A program made the position numbers and the translations under genes. The notes beneath the pieces are model-generated. The model was given only the letters and a program-made list of their open reading frames with translations, ran no database searches and was not told the DNA's origin. From Variovorax paradoxus (lineage in GTDB: Bacteria; Pseudomonadota; Gammaproteobacteria; Burkholderiales; Burkholderiaceae_C), in NCBI RefSeq assembly GCF_029919115.1, contig NZ_CP123990.1:744001-808000 (forward strand): a stretch of 64,000 bases of DNA, given 5' to 3'. Shown in pieces: positions 46,762 to 55,992 of the stretch; position 1 is the stretch's first letter; each line of letters begins with the position of its first letter.

Positions 46762-47454
46762 TCAGGGCCGCACCGGCTGCAGGTGCCACGTCACATTGAA
46801 ATCGAAGGGCGTCCAGCGGCTTGCGGTGACGCCCGCCTGCCGCAGGCCGCGGCCGGTCCAGGTGTTGCAGGTCTCGAAGAGGTGGTAACCGCCCTCGGCT
46901 TCGTAGAAGGCGTCGTCGTTGCCATAGTGCGCACCGGCAATCGGTGTTGCGCGGCCCGCTGGCAGCGCGGCACGCACGTAGGCTGCGAGCTGCGCGTACT
47001 GCGCCTGCGCGAGCGGCAGCTCGAAGGCGTTGTGCCGCAACTGGGAGCGGCGCAGATAGGTAACGTGCAGCAGCGCACGGTTGCCGCCGCGCAGCGCGCC
47101 GAATGCGCGCGACGCGGTCAGGTCGCCCCACGTCGGCGTGTTCAGGTAGAACTCGCGGTCGCCCCAGCCGATGGCGATGAACTCCGCATCGGGCGGCACC
47201 GCTTTGAAGTGCGCGACCGGAAAGATCTGCCCCCAATCGACAGCTGCCGAGCGAACCGGAAACACCAGGTCGGTGTGCACGCCGTTGCTCAAGACCCAGG
47301 CCTGCACCTCGGGCGCATCGGTGGTCGCTTCACCCCGAGGCGTTGCATTGGCGGGCCAGAACATCAGCGCACACGCCGTGCCCACGTATACCGCGGCCAG
47401 CAGCGGCAGGACCAGCAGTGCGAGGGCAACGCGCCGGAGCCAGCGGTTCGGCAT
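46762..47454 (-). CDS. DUF2459 family membrane-anchored protein
   Basis: A 230-residue protein with an N-terminal hydrophobic anchor (residues 8-34). The remainder has VLSNGVHTDLVFPV, IAIGWGDREFYLNTPTW and the segment HLFETCNTWTGRGLRQAG, which together define the DUF2459 (TIGR02117) family. The conserved His and Cys suggest a papain-like or NlpC-like hydrolase, but this is unproven. The start at 47454 lies 5 bp after the dinB stop, so it is likely co-transcribed with dinB. Confidence 0.82.
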   Translation of the reverse strand: MPNRWLRRVALALLVLPLLAAVYVGTACALMFWPANATPRGEATTDAPEVQAWVLSNGVHTDLVFPVRSAAVDWGQIFPVAHFKAVPPDAEFIAIGWGDREFYLNTPTWGDLTASRAFGALRGGNRALLHVTYLRRSQLRHNAFELPLAQAQYAQLAAYVRAALPAGRATPIAGAHYGNDDAFYEAEGGYHLFETCNTWTGRGLRQAGVTASRWTPFDFNVTWHLQPVRP

Positions 47455-47459
47455 CAAGT

Positions 47460-48707
47460 TCAGAAGAGCGACGCGGTGGTGGCCGCCGCATCGGTTGGCG
47501 CACGCGGCGCACCCGCGCCGGCAGGCGCCATCGCCTCGGGGCTGCCCGCCTTGGCCAGCGCGCCCACGCGCACGCCCAGGAGGCGCAGCGGCCGCTCGAG
47601 CGGCACGCGCTTCAGGCACAGCCCGCCGACCTGGCGGATGGTCTTGCCGTCGGCGGTGTAGCGGTCGATGGTCTGGTCGCGGGTGGCAATCTTGAAATCG
47701 TCATAGCGCAGCTTGATGCCGATGGTCTTGCCCACGTAGCCCTTGCGCTGCAGGTCTTCGGCCAGCTTTTCGCACAGGTGGGTGAAGATGGCGCCGAGCT
47801 CGGCGCGGTCGCGCACCGCATGCAGGTCGCGGTCGAACGTGGTTTCGCGGCTCATCGACACAGGCTCGCTTTCGGTCACCACCGGCCGGTTGTCGCGCCC
47901 CCAGGCCACCTCGTGCATCCACGCGCCCGTGGATTTGCCAAAATTCTGGATGAGCCAATCCCGCTCGCGTGCCGCGAGCTGGCCCACCGTCTCGATGCCG
48001 AAGCGCTTGAGCTTTTCGTCCGCCTTGGGCCCGATGCCGTTCACCTTGCGGCAAGGCAGCGGCCAGATGAGGGTCTGCAAGTCGTCCTCGTAGACCACCG
48101 AGATGCCGTTGGGCTTGTTGAACTCGCTCGCCATCTTGGCAATGAGCTTGTTGGGCGCCACGCCAATGGAGCAGGTAAGGCCGGTTGCGTCGAGGATCGC
48201 TTTCTGGATCAGCCGCGCGAGCGACCGCCCGCCGTCACGCTGGCCGCCTGGCACGTCGGTGAAGTCGATGTACACCTCGTCCACGCCCCGGTCTTCCATC
48301 AGCGGCGCAACCTCCCTGATGATCTGCTTGAAGGTGCGCGAATACTTGCGGATTTCCTCGAAATCCACCGGCAGGATGATCGCCTGCGGGCACAGCTTTG
48401 CCGCCTTCATGAGCCCCATGGCCGAGCCCACGCCGAACTGCCGCGCAGGGTAGGTGGCGGTGGTGATCACGCCGCGGCCCACATAGTCCCTCAGGCGCGG
48501 AAAAGCGTCGACCGGAATGTCGGCCAGCGTGCCGCCTTCGGGCACATGGCGAATCGCTTCGTCCACGCTGCGCCGCCCACCGCCAATCACCACCGGCAGC
48601 CCCTTGAGCTGCGGATAGCGAAGCAGCTCGACGGACGCGAAGAAGGCGTCCATGTCGAGGTGGGCGATGCGGCGGATGGGGGGCGTTGGCACGGGCGTGG
48701 AACTCAC
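47460..48707 (-). CDS. dinB: DNA polymerase IV (Y-family)
   Basis: A 415-residue translesion polymerase. HLDMDAFFASVE carries the catalytic D18, and the second acidic pair is D143-E144 in VDEVYIDFTD. SIGVAPNKLIAKMAS and the little-finger domain follow. Compared with E. coli DinB there is an insertion of about 34 residues between VVIGGG (39-44) and RGVITTATYPARQFGV (78-93). The last residues, TASLF, resemble the QLSLF-type beta-clamp-binding motif. The ATG at 48707 fits the family start. Confidence 0.93.
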   Translation of the reverse strand: MSSTPVPTPPIRRIAHLDMDAFFASVELLRYPQLKGLPVVIGGGRRSVDEAIRHVPEGGTLADIPVDAFPRLRDYVGRGVITTATYPARQFGVGSAMGLMKAAKLCPQAIILPVDFEEIRKYSRTFKQIIREVAPLMEDRGVDEVYIDFTDVPGGQRDGGRSLARLIQKAILDATGLTCSIGVAPNKLIAKMASEFNKPNGISVVYEDDLQTLIWPLPCRKVNGIGPKADEKLKRFGIETVGQLAARERDWLIQNFGKSTGAWMHEVAWGRDNRPVVTESEPVSMSRETTFDRDLHAVRDRAELGAIFTHLCEKLAEDLQRKGYVGKTIGIKLRYDDFKIATRDQTIDRYTADGKTIRQVGGLCLKRVPLERPLRLLGVRVGALAKAGSPEAMAPAGAGAPRAPTDAAATTASLF

Positions 48708-48828
48708 CCGCCGATTGTCTCGCGGCCGGGCCCTGTCTGCCCGCGGCCATGTGCATGCCAGAATGCGGCGGACTGCGGTTTAGGCCGCCCGGTGGCATCG
48801 AAAAGCATGGCAAGGAAAGGGATCTGGC

Positions 48829-49668
48829 ATGAGTGACGAAGTCGAAGGCATGACCATTGCGCTGACGCCGGTGCAGATGGCCGGCGTTCTGGGCGGACAG
48901 GACGTGCCCGAGTCCGCGAGCCTGAGCAACCGGCTCTGGGGTACCGTCGGGCTGGTGGGCGGCGTCGTGGAACTGGTGGGCGCCGGCGTGCTCTGCCTGG
49001 CGCCCGAGCCCACGATGGTGACCAAGGCCGGCTGCGTGGTGCTTGGCGTGCACGGTTTCGACACCCTGGCCACCTCGGGCCGCCAGGTCTGGACGGGCAC
49101 TGCGCAGCGCACCGCCACCGCCGTCACCGCCAGCTCGGCGGCCGAGGCGCTGGGGGCCTCGCGCGAAACGGCCGACGGCATCGGGCTTGCGGTCGACGTG
49201 GCCGTTCCGCTGGTGGTGGCCGCGGGGCTAGGAGCCGCCCGCATCATTGCCGTGACGCGCGGCGGCCGCATCCGTCTGGCCGAGCATGAAGCCGCCGCCG
49301 GCTCGAGGCTCGGCGGACACACCATGGCGCGGCACGTCGGCCAGACAGACGCACAACTGCTGGCCAGGGTGCGAACCGCAACGCGGCCGGGTCCCAAGGC
49401 CGTATCTACTTTTGCCGACCTTGCCACGGCGGAACGCGCAATCACCGAGACCCTCCGCGCCAACGCAGCCGCGGTGCAAGCCTGGTCACGCAGTGCGGCC
49501 GCAGGCAGCAAGTCGCCGGAGCTGGAGCATGTGCTGGGCTATGTGGTGGGGCGGGGCGTGCAGTTCGGCAGCACGGCCGTCAACGATCTTTCGGGCGTGC
49601 GGATCATCCTCAAGATGGAAAGCTACAACGGCAAGCCGTTCTACATCCTGACGGCGTATCCGATCTGA
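48829..49668 (+). CDS. Toxin/effector with C-terminal RNase A-like (CdiA-CT) domain
   Basis: A 279-residue protein. Residues 1-60 are short and polar, then 37-75 and 115-142 are hydrophobic and glycine/alanine-rich, as in membrane-crossing regions of interbacterial effectors. Residues 160-279 match the bacterial RNase A-fold toxin domain found at CdiA C-termini: GGHTMARHVG with H164 and H169, STFADLATAERAI, and the terminal ILTAYPI with T275 and Y277. In that fold the histidine, an arginine and the Thr-Tyr pair form the RNase site. No CdiA, Rhs, PAAR or VgrG gene is nearby, so delivery is unknown. Confidence 0.75.
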   Translation: MSDEVEGMTIALTPVQMAGVLGGQDVPESASLSNRLWGTVGLVGGVVELVGAGVLCLAPEPTMVTKAGCVVLGVHGFDTLATSGRQVWTGTAQRTATAVTASSAAEALGASRETADGIGLAVDVAVPLVVAAGLGAARIIAVTRGGRIRLAEHEAAAGSRLGGHTMARHVGQTDAQLLARVRTATRPGPKAVSTFADLATAERAITETLRANAAAVQAWSRSAAAGSKSPELEHVLGYVVGRGVQFGSTAVNDLSGVRIILKMESYNGKPFYILTAYPI

Positions 49669-49680
49669 GGCTTTGGGTAG

Positions 49681-50337
49681 CTAAGGAAACGAAGGCGCCT
49701 CGCCGGTGGTCCACACGTCGGCGCCCAGCTCCTTTGCAAGCCGGGCCACGATCTTCACGGTGCGCTCGCGCAGCGGTGCGATGCGGGCCTGCAGGCCCGC
49801 CCTGGGCAGCGCCACGGCCTGGCCGGGATCATCGTCGGCCTCGGGGTCGCTTTGGCGGATGTAGAGCGTGCCGTTCCGGGCCCAGACCTCCACGGCCCAG
49901 CCCTGGTCCTGGTCGTCGTAGATCAGGCCCTGGTCGTCGCCGGCGATTGCGGCAAGAAAATGGTCCATCGTGGCAAAGGTGTCGTACCAGGGGAACGACA
50001 GCTGAACGCCGGCTTCCTCGTTGTCCAGCTGCAGATCCAGCCAGAAGTAATGCCGCACCTGGTCGAGTGTGAGCGCGTGGCGCCGGGCCGCCGCAACCAC
50101 CTGTGCGTAGTACGCGGCAAGCTCCGCTTCGTGCCCCATCACCTCGCGGGTGCGCGCCAGCAAACGTTCGGCGCGCGGAAATCCGGGCGAGGCGAGCGGT
50201 TCGGCCGGGCCGCCCGAGACGGGACGGAACTCGTCGTGCAAATGAAAAGCGATCTCGGGCTCCAGCGAGTCGATCGGCTTGGCATGGGCGAACCAGGATT
50301 CCAATTGCGCGCTCCTCTGAATGGTCGGGCGTACCAT
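49681..50337 (-). CDS. Unknown protein convergent with the RNase A-like toxin
   Basis: A 218-residue soluble acidic protein I do not recognise. Notable segments are RHYFWLDLQLDNEEAGVQLS, PWYDTFATMDHFLAAI and GWAVEVWARNGTLYIRQSD, which suggest an alpha/beta fold with a C-terminal helix. Its stop codon is 12 bp from that of the RNase A-like toxin gene, tail to tail. An acidic cytoplasmic protein next to a toxin is a natural immunity candidate, although immunity genes are usually downstream on the same strand. Confidence 0.7.
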   Translation of the reverse strand: MVRPTIQRSAQLESWFAHAKPIDSLEPEIAFHLHDEFRPVSGGPAEPLASPGFPRAERLLARTREVMGHEAELAAYYAQVVAAARRHALTLDQVRHYFWLDLQLDNEEAGVQLSFPWYDTFATMDHFLAAIAGDDQGLIYDDQDQGWAVEVWARNGTLYIRQSDPEADDDPGQAVALPRAGLQARIAPLRERTVKIVARLAKELGADVWTTGEAPSFP

Positions 50338-50391
50338 GTTAGCTCGGCATGCATCGATGCGACCGGCGGCTTGATCGAGACTGCCCGGCGC

Positions 50392-51015
50392 TCAGCGCGT
50401 CTCCACCGTGGTGAGCAGCGGCGATTCGAACATCGCCACCGGCGAGATCACCGGTTCATCCATCGGCACTTTGTCGCCGTAGCGCTCGCGCATCTTGGCG
50501 CGCACCGCGGGGTCGTCGAGCTTGAAGCTGCGAATCTTCTGCAGCTCGCCAATGCGCACGCCCAATGCGCGCTGGTAGAGCTTCCAGACGAGCTCGGAGC
50601 AGTAGATGCGCTGGTCCGACCATTCGAAAGTCAGGTCGTAGGGGCGGCCTTCGTAGTCGGCTGAGCCGGCGTGCAGGCGGGCCACCGCGGCGGGCGTGAG
50701 CAGCGAGCCGGCATTGCGCAGCCGCTTTGCCACGTAGTGCCCGCCGTCGCCACGCGCCGTCCATTGCGCGAGCGGCGTGTAGCGCACTGTCGACACCGCC
50801 TCGAACACATAGGGCTTGCCGCCGCGCATCAGCACCACGCCCATGTGGCTGTAGCGCGAACCGGTGGCGCGCTGCACCGCCAGGCTCTGGGCCGAGCGCG
50901 AGGTATGAAAGACGATGTCGCCGTCTTTCAGCGCGGCATGCACCGGGGCGGCAGAGAGGCAGAGCAGGGCGGGCAGCAGCAGGGCTGCCGCGCAGGATGG
51001 AATGTTGTTCTTCAT
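50392..51015 (-). CDS. YiiX-type (permuted NlpC/P60) exported hydrolase
   Basis: A 207-residue protein with a signal peptide (1-28, ending PVHAALK). H57 (RYSHMGVV), E72 (FEAVS) and C139 (IYCSELVWK) fit the permuted papain-like fold of YiiX/YebB (DUF830) proteins, which hydrolyse lipid- or peptidoglycan-linked amide bonds. I use the ATG at 51015, which opens the signal peptide; the longer frame upstream is not credible. It is divergent from the DUF1089 gene, and the 58 bp between the starts hold both promoters. Confidence 0.85.
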   Translation of the reverse strand: MKNNIPSCAAALLLPALLCLSAAPVHAALKDGDIVFHTSRSAQSLAVQRATGSRYSHMGVVLMRGGKPYVFEAVSTVRYTPLAQWTARGDGGHYVAKRLRNAGSLLTPAAVARLHAGSADYEGRPYDLTFEWSDQRIYCSELVWKLYQRALGVRIGELQKIRSFKLDDPAVRAKMRERYGDKVPMDEPVISPVAMFESPLLTTVETR

Positions 51016-51073
51016 GTGCGGCGCATTGTGACAAGGCTTGCCTGTTGCGCCTGCACGCGCCATCATCCGCGGC

Positions 51074-51634
51074 ATGCAAACCGTCGCTTCCATCCTGTGG
51101 CGCAGGCTCGATGCACCGGGCCACGACGCCTGCCGCCTCGAACGCAACGCCACCGCCTGGCAACTCGACGGCGCCGCCGTATTCCGGCTCGAAGACCAGC
51201 GCATTGCGCAACTGCACTACCGCGTGCGCTGCGACCTGCACTGGCATGCGCAATGGGGCACCGTGCGCGGCTGGCTCGGCAGTGCCGCTGTCGATCTGTC
51301 GATTGCCCGCGATGCGCGCGGGCATTGGAAACTCAACGACGAAGCGGTGCCCGACCTCTCGCATTGCGTCGACCTCGACCTTGGCTTTACGCCAGCCACC
51401 AACCTGCTGCAGTTGCGCCGGCTCAATCTTGCAGAGGGTGAAGGCGCCGATGCGCCGGCCGCCTGGGTCGATCTGGAGGGCGGCGTATTGAGCGAGCTGG
51501 TGCAGCGCTACGAACGCACCGCAAGCAACCAGTACGCCTATGAGGCCAGGCGCTTCGACTATGCGGCAATGCTGGGCGTCACGTCCGACTGTTTCGTGCG
51601 CGACTATCCGGGCCTCTGGATCGCCGAGGCGTAG
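51074..51634 (+). CDS. Putative glycolipid-binding protein (DUF1089)
   Basis: A 186-residue protein of the DUF1089 family (PF06475), recognised from ILWRRLDAPGHDACRLE at the start, YRVRCDLHW and the closing ARRFDYAAMLGVTSDCFVRDYPGLW. Family members are annotated as putative glycolipid binders from structure, without a tested function. The ATG at 51074 matches the family N-terminus. It converges on the MFS gene, whose stop is 21 bp away. Confidence 0.82.
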   Translation: MQTVASILWRRLDAPGHDACRLERNATAWQLDGAAVFRLEDQRIAQLHYRVRCDLHWHAQWGTVRGWLGSAAVDLSIARDARGHWKLNDEAVPDLSHCVDLDLGFTPATNLLQLRRLNLAEGEGADAPAAWVDLEGGVLSELVQRYERTASNQYAYEARRFDYAAMLGVTSDCFVRDYPGLWIAEA

Positions 51635-51655
51635 CGCCCCGGCGCCGCGAAGACG

Positions 51656-52990
51656 TCAGTGGTCGTGGTGCAGGTACGCCGCCTGCCGCGGAAGCCGCAA
51701 GCTCACGAGAAACGCAATCACCATCATGGCGCTCACGTACCAGAAGAACGCGGATTCGTGCCCCAGCGTCTTGAGGCCCAGCGCCACGTACTCGGCCGAG
51801 CCGCCGAAGAGGGCATTGGCAACCGCATAGGCCAGGCCCACGCCCAGCGCGCGTACCTCGGGCGGAAACATCTCCGCCTTCACGATGCCGCTGATGGATG
51901 TGTAGAAACTCACGATCGCCAGTGCGACGATGATCAGCACAAAAGCCACCACAGGGTTGGTGGTGTGCTGCAGCGCCGTGAGAATCGGCACCGTGGCCAG
52001 CGCCCCGAGCCCGCCGAACAACAGCATGTTGTTGCGCCGGCCGATACGGTCGGACAGCGCGCCGAACACCGGCTGCATGCACATGTACAGAAAGAGCGCG
52101 CCGGTCATCACGTAGCTCGCGGTCTTGATCGGCAGGTGCACCGTGTTCACCAGGTACTTCTGCATGTAGGTAGTGAAGGTGTAGAAGATGAGCGAGCCGC
52201 CGGCCGTGAAGCCCAGCACGGTAAGAAAGGCCGGCATGTGGTGCTTGAACAGCCCGGCCATGCTGCCGGCTTCCTTGTTGGCCTTGGCCTCGGCGCTCTG
52301 GGTTTCGTGCAGCGTGCGGCGCAGCAGGAGCGCCACCACGGCGGCCACCGCGCCAATGACGAAGGGAATGCGCCAGCCCCAGGCCTTGAGCTCGGCCTCG
52401 GTGAGAAGCTGTTCGAGCACCACGATCACCAGCACCGCGAGCAGCTGCCCGCCGATCAGCGTGACGTACTGGAAAGACGAGAAGAAACCGCGCTGGCCGC
52501 GCAGCGCCACCTCGCTCATGTAGGTGGCGGTGGTGCCGTATTCACCCCCCACCGAAAGGCCCTGGAACAGCCGGCACACCAGCAGCAGGAAGGGCGCCCA
52601 CGCGCCGATTTGCGCATACGTGGGCAAGAACGCGATGACCAGCGAGCCGCCGCACATCATGGTGACCGAGATCAGCATCGAGGTCTTGCGCCCGATCCTG
52701 TCGGCAATGCGGCCGAAGAGCCAGCCGCCGATGGGCCGCATGAGGAAGCCGGCCGCGAACACGCCGGCGGTGTTCAGGAGCTGTACGGTCGGGTCCGACT
52801 TGGGAAAGAAGGCCGACGCAAAGTACAGCGCCGAAAAGGCGTACACATAGAAGTCGAACCATTCGACCAGGTTGCCCGACGAGGCCGCCATGATCGAGAA
52901 GACACGGTGGCGTTTTTCTTCTGCCGTGTATTGGCGTGGAGGTGATCCGGAGGCCGAAGGGCCTGGCGTGACCGGCGTGGCTGCGCTCAT
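51656..52990 (-). CDS. MHS-family MFS transporter (KgtP/ProP-like)
   Basis: A 444-residue, 12-span proton symporter of the metabolite:H+ symporter group. The N-terminal signature [16 protein letters not shown], the loop [18 protein letters not shown] between spans 2 and 3, and [17 protein letters not shown] are typical of 2-oxoglutarate and related organic-acid permeases. It lies 108 bp downstream of the lactate dehydrogenase gene on the same strand, so lactate or another 2-hydroxy acid is a plausible substrate. The gap contains a TTGTTG/CAACAA hairpin. Confidence 0.88.
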   Translation of the reverse strand: MSAATPVTPGPSASGSPPRQYTAEEKRHRVFSIMAASSGNLVEWFDFYVYAFSALYFASAFFPKSDPTVQLLNTAGVFAAGFLMRPIGGWLFGRIADRIGRKTSMLISVTMMCGGSLVIAFLPTYAQIGAWAPFLLLVCRLFQGLSVGGEYGTTATYMSEVALRGQRGFFSSFQYVTLIGGQLLAVLVIVVLEQLLTEAELKAWGWRIPFVIGAVAAVVALLLRRTLHETQSAEAKANKEAGSMAGLFKHHMPAFLTVLGFTAGGSLIFYTFTTYMQKYLVNTVHLPIKTASYVMTGALFLYMCMQPVFGALSDRIGRRNNMLLFGGLGALATVPILTALQHTTNPVVAFVLIIVALAIVSFYTSISGIVKAEMFPPEVRALGVGLAYAVANALFGGSAEYVALGLKTLGHESAFFWYVSAMMVIAFLVSLRLPRQAAYLHHDH

Positions 52991-53098
52991 AATGGGTTAT
53001 GCCGCCCGTGCGGGCGATGTTGTTGGAAGCAACAATTTTCCGCATTCACGCATTTGCTCGCTGTCAGCCAGCGCCGCAAGCCTGCCGCCCGAGGGGGC

Positions 53099-54256
53099 TT
53101 AGAAGGTGCCCGGCAGCAGGATGCCCGAATCCACCTTCTCGATATTGGTGTGGCCGCAAAACGCCATGGTGATGTCGAGTTCCTTGTGGATGATTTGCAG
53201 TGCGCGTGTCACGCCGGCTTGCCCATAGGCACCCAGGCCGTAGAGAAAGCTGCGGCCGATGAGCGTGCCGCGGGCGCCGAGCGCGCGGGCCTTGAGCACG
53301 TCCTGCCCGCTGCGGATGCCGCCGTCCATCCAGACCTCGATGTTGCTGCCCACCGCATCGACGATAGTGGGCAGTGCCGAGATGGAAGAGGGCGCGCCGT
53401 CGAGCTGGCGCCCGCCGTGGTTGGAAACGATGAGTGCATCCGCACCGCTGTTGGCGGCCAGGCGCGCGTCTTCCGCGTCCATGATGCCCTTCAGGATCAG
53501 CTTGCCGCCCCAGCGCTTCTTGATCCACTCCACGTCGGCCCAGCTCAGCGCGGGGTCGAACTGCTCGGCCGTCCACGACGACAGCGACGACAGGTCTTTC
53601 ACGCCCTTGGCATGGCCTGCGATGTTGCCGAAGGTGCGGCGCTTGGTGCCGAGCATGCCCAGGCACCAGTGCGGCTTGGTCGCCAGGTTGATCATGTTGG
53701 CGATGGTCGGCTTGGGCGGGGTCGACAGGCCGTTCTTGATGTCCTTGTGGCGCTGCCCGAGGATCTGCAGGTCGAGCGTGAGCTGCAGCGCCGACACGTT
53801 GGCCGCGCGGGCACGCTCGATCAGGCGCTCGATGAAATCGCGGTCCTTCATGACGTAGAGCTGAAACCAGAACGGATGCCGGCCGGTGTTTTCCGCAATG
53901 TCTTCCAGCGAGCAGATGCTCATGGTCGACAGCGTGAACGGAATGCCGAAAGCCTTGGCCGCGCGCGCACCGAGGATCTCGCCGTCGGCGTGCTGCATGC
54001 CGGTAAGGCCCGTGGGCGCAATGGCCACCGGCATGGCCACGTCCTGGCCGATCATCGTGGACCGCGTGGTGCGGCCTTCCATGTTGACGGCCACGCGCTG
54101 GCGCAGCTTGATCTTCTGGAAATCGCTCTCGTTGGCGCGGTAGGTGCCCTCTGTCCACGCGCCGGAGTCGGCGTAGTCGTAGAACATTTTCGGCACGCGC
54201 CGCTTGGCGACTACCCGCAGGTCTTCGATGCAGGTAATCTTGGAAAGGTCGGGCAC
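53099..54256 (-). CDS. lldD: FMN-dependent L-lactate dehydrogenase / 2-hydroxy-acid oxidase
   Basis: A 385-residue TIM-barrel flavoprotein of the glycolate oxidase/LldD family, oxidising L-lactate to pyruvate at the membrane. The FMN and substrate sites include FYDYADSGAWTEGTY, LSTMSICSLEDIA, FQLYV, LILKGIMDAEDA and the active-site VSNHGGRQLDG with the catalytic histidine. I start at GTG 54256, preceded by AGGAGA; an upstream ATG would add a tail not seen in the family. A LysR gene lies upstream on the same strand. LldD is the most likely name, but mandelate-type relatives are close. Confidence 0.85.
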   Translation of the reverse strand: MPDLSKITCIEDLRVVAKRRVPKMFYDYADSGAWTEGTYRANESDFQKIKLRQRVAVNMEGRTTRSTMIGQDVAMPVAIAPTGLTGMQHADGEILGARAAKAFGIPFTLSTMSICSLEDIAENTGRHPFWFQLYVMKDRDFIERLIERARAANVSALQLTLDLQILGQRHKDIKNGLSTPPKPTIANMINLATKPHWCLGMLGTKRRTFGNIAGHAKGVKDLSSLSSWTAEQFDPALSWADVEWIKKRWGGKLILKGIMDAEDARLAANSGADALIVSNHGGRQLDGAPSSISALPTIVDAVGSNIEVWMDGGIRSGQDVLKARALGARGTLIGRSFLYGLGAYGQAGVTRALQIIHKELDITMAFCGHTNIEKVDSGILLPGTF

Positions 54257-54362
54257 GAGGCAGTCTCCTGTTGGGTCTTTTATGGGCGCGCAAGGCCGGC
54301 GATGGCCTGGCCCGCCTGAACGGCGCCGAGTGTGATTCACGCGGCCGCCGCCGACCTGAAAT

Positions 54363-55277
54363 TTACCCGGCCCCGGCCTGAAAATAATTCAGCTGGCTGC
54401 GCAGCGCCTCGCGCAGCCATTCCACAAAGGTTGCGCACTCCCAGCGCTCCATGGCACCGGGCCGCCAGCAAATGAAATAGGCATTGGGCGAGGGCACGCT
54501 CATTTTCGAGAGCCGCACCAGGCGGCCGCTTTCCAGCCAGGCGCTCCCCAGCTTCAGGTGCATGAGCACCACGCCGAAGTCTTCGGCCGCTGCGTCGAGC
54601 GCAAGGCCCAGGTCGTGAAACTGATGGCCCGCGGCCGGCTCGGGCAGCCCGATGCCGCAGGCCTTGAACCAGGTGCGCCAAGCCTCCAGCGGCGTGCGCA
54701 GCAACTGCGCACGGGCAACCTCCGCATCGGTGGAAAAACCGTCGAAGGGACCATAGCGCTGCAGGTAGGCCGGGCTGCACACGGGGGATATCTCGTCCGT
54801 CAGCAGCTGGAAGAATTCGCGGTCGTGAAACGGCCCGGTGCCGAAACGCAGTTCGATGTCGGCCTCTTCGGCCGTCATGTTGCGCACCGGCGTGGTTACC
54901 TGCAGCATGAGTTCGATGCTCGGATACGCATCGCGGAACAGGGCGAGCCGGGGCAGCAGCATCTGGCGCGAGAAGGTGGGAGTGACCGCCACGCGAAGCC
55001 GCCGCACCTGCGACTCGGGCTCTCGCCCGGGCACCTGCTGCAACGCCGCAATGGCTTCTCGCACGCGGGCCAGGTAGGCAATGCCATCGGCAGTCAGGCT
55101 GAAGTCGTTGCCGCTGAAGAACTTGAGCGCCAGCTGCGATTCGAGTTGCCGTATGCGGTGGCTCACCGCGCTGGGCGTGACGCTGAGTTCTTCCGCCGCA
55201 AGGTTCACGCTGCGCAGCCGTGCGACGGCCTCGAAGGCCTGCAGGCCCTGCGTCGAGGGAAGTCGCGTTGATGCCAT
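54363..55277 (-). CDS. LysR family transcriptional regulator (GcvA-like)
   Basis: A 304-residue LysR protein: winged helix at about 8-65 (LQAFEAVARLRSVNLAAEELSVTPSAVSHRIRQLE) and an effector domain beginning RRLRVAVTPTFSRQMLLPRL. The N-terminal pattern is that of the GcvA/AmpR subgroup. It lies 106 bp upstream of lldD, same strand, and probably regulates lldD and the MFS gene. Its promoter must lie in the 26 bp before, or within, the TetR gene's end, which suggests read-through from tetR. Confidence 0.9.
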   Translation of the reverse strand: MASTRLPSTQGLQAFEAVARLRSVNLAAEELSVTPSAVSHRIRQLESQLALKFFSGNDFSLTADGIAYLARVREAIAALQQVPGREPESQVRRLRVAVTPTFSRQMLLPRLALFRDAYPSIELMLQVTTPVRNMTAEEADIELRFGTGPFHDREFFQLLTDEISPVCSPAYLQRYGPFDGFSTDAEVARAQLLRTPLEAWRTWFKACGIGLPEPAAGHQFHDLGLALDAAAEDFGVVLMHLKLGSAWLESGRLVRLSKMSVPSPNAYFICWRPGAMERWECATFVEWLREALRSQLNYFQAGAG

Positions 55278-55303
55278 GTGTGTTGCTGCGTCCGGAGCGG
55301 ATG

Positions 55304-55906
55304 TTATCGAGTCGCGCCCGGTGCAGATGCAACAACCAGCGCCTCGAGCAGTCGGCGGAGGTCGTCCACCGCCTCGCGCGCCAGCGCCGGGCCGCCCATC
55401 TGCGCCTTGACGATGGCGCCGTCTACCCCCAGCGCGGCAGCCTGCGCGAGCGCCATGCGCGACGCAGAGCCGGCAGGCAGCAGGCCCGCGATGACCTCGA
55501 CCATCTCGCGCTTGTGCTCACGCGCACGCTCGGCGGCGCCTTCGACGCTGCCGCCCACCTCGGCCACCGAATTGATGAACGCACAGCCCCTGAAGACCGG
55601 ATCGGCAAACCATTCGGCCATGACCTCGGGCAGCAGCAGCAAGGCCCCCGCATTGCCGGCACGCTCGTGTGCGCCGCGCCGGCCCAGCGCATCGACGAAC
55701 CATGCCATCCACAGGGCGTGGCGATGGTCGAGAAACTCGCGCACCAGGTCGTCCTTGGACGGAAAGTGCCGGTAGAAGGTGACCTTGGTCACGCCCGAGG
55801 CCGCAATGACGCGGTCGATGCCCGTGGCGCGGATGCCGTCCGCGTAAAAGAGGTTGTGCGCCGTGTGCAGGATGCGCTCACGCGCGGGCAGTCCGGAGAT
55901 GTCCAT
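55304..55906 (-). CDS. TetR family repressor
   Basis: A 200-residue TetR-type regulator. The N-terminal three-helix DNA-binding domain (about 10-55) contains [20 protein letters not shown] and [18 protein letters not shown]. The C-terminal ligand domain is helical with no recognised ligand. A near-perfect operator lies 15 bp upstream of the start, between it and the divergent DUF1348 gene, so it probably represses both. The start (55906) is the ATG that gives the normal distance to the helix-turn-helix. Confidence 0.92.
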   Translation of the reverse strand: MDISGLPARERILHTAHNLFYADGIRATGIDRVIAASGVTKVTFYRHFPSKDDLVREFLDHRHALWMAWFVDALGRRGAHERAGNAGALLLLPEVMAEWFADPVFRGCAFINSVAEVGGSVEGAAERAREHKREMVEVIAGLLPAGSASRMALAQAAALGVDGAIVKAQMGGPALAREAVDDLRRLLEALVVASAPGATR

Positions 55907-55920
55907 GGCCGTATTGTAGG

Positions 55921-55944
55921 CATGTAGACAGGTCTGTCTACATG
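55921..55944. promoter_or_regulatory. TetR-type operator
   Basis: CATGTAGACA and TGTCTACATG flank a GGTC centre: 10-bp perfect inverted arms, the size and symmetry of TetR-family operators. It sits between tetR (start 55906) and the DUF1348 gene (start 55993). No -35/-10 was identified with confidence. Confidence 0.85.
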
Positions 55945-55992
55945 TGGCACATTGCGGGCCTTTGCCATCCACTCAATCAAAGAAAGACCGCC

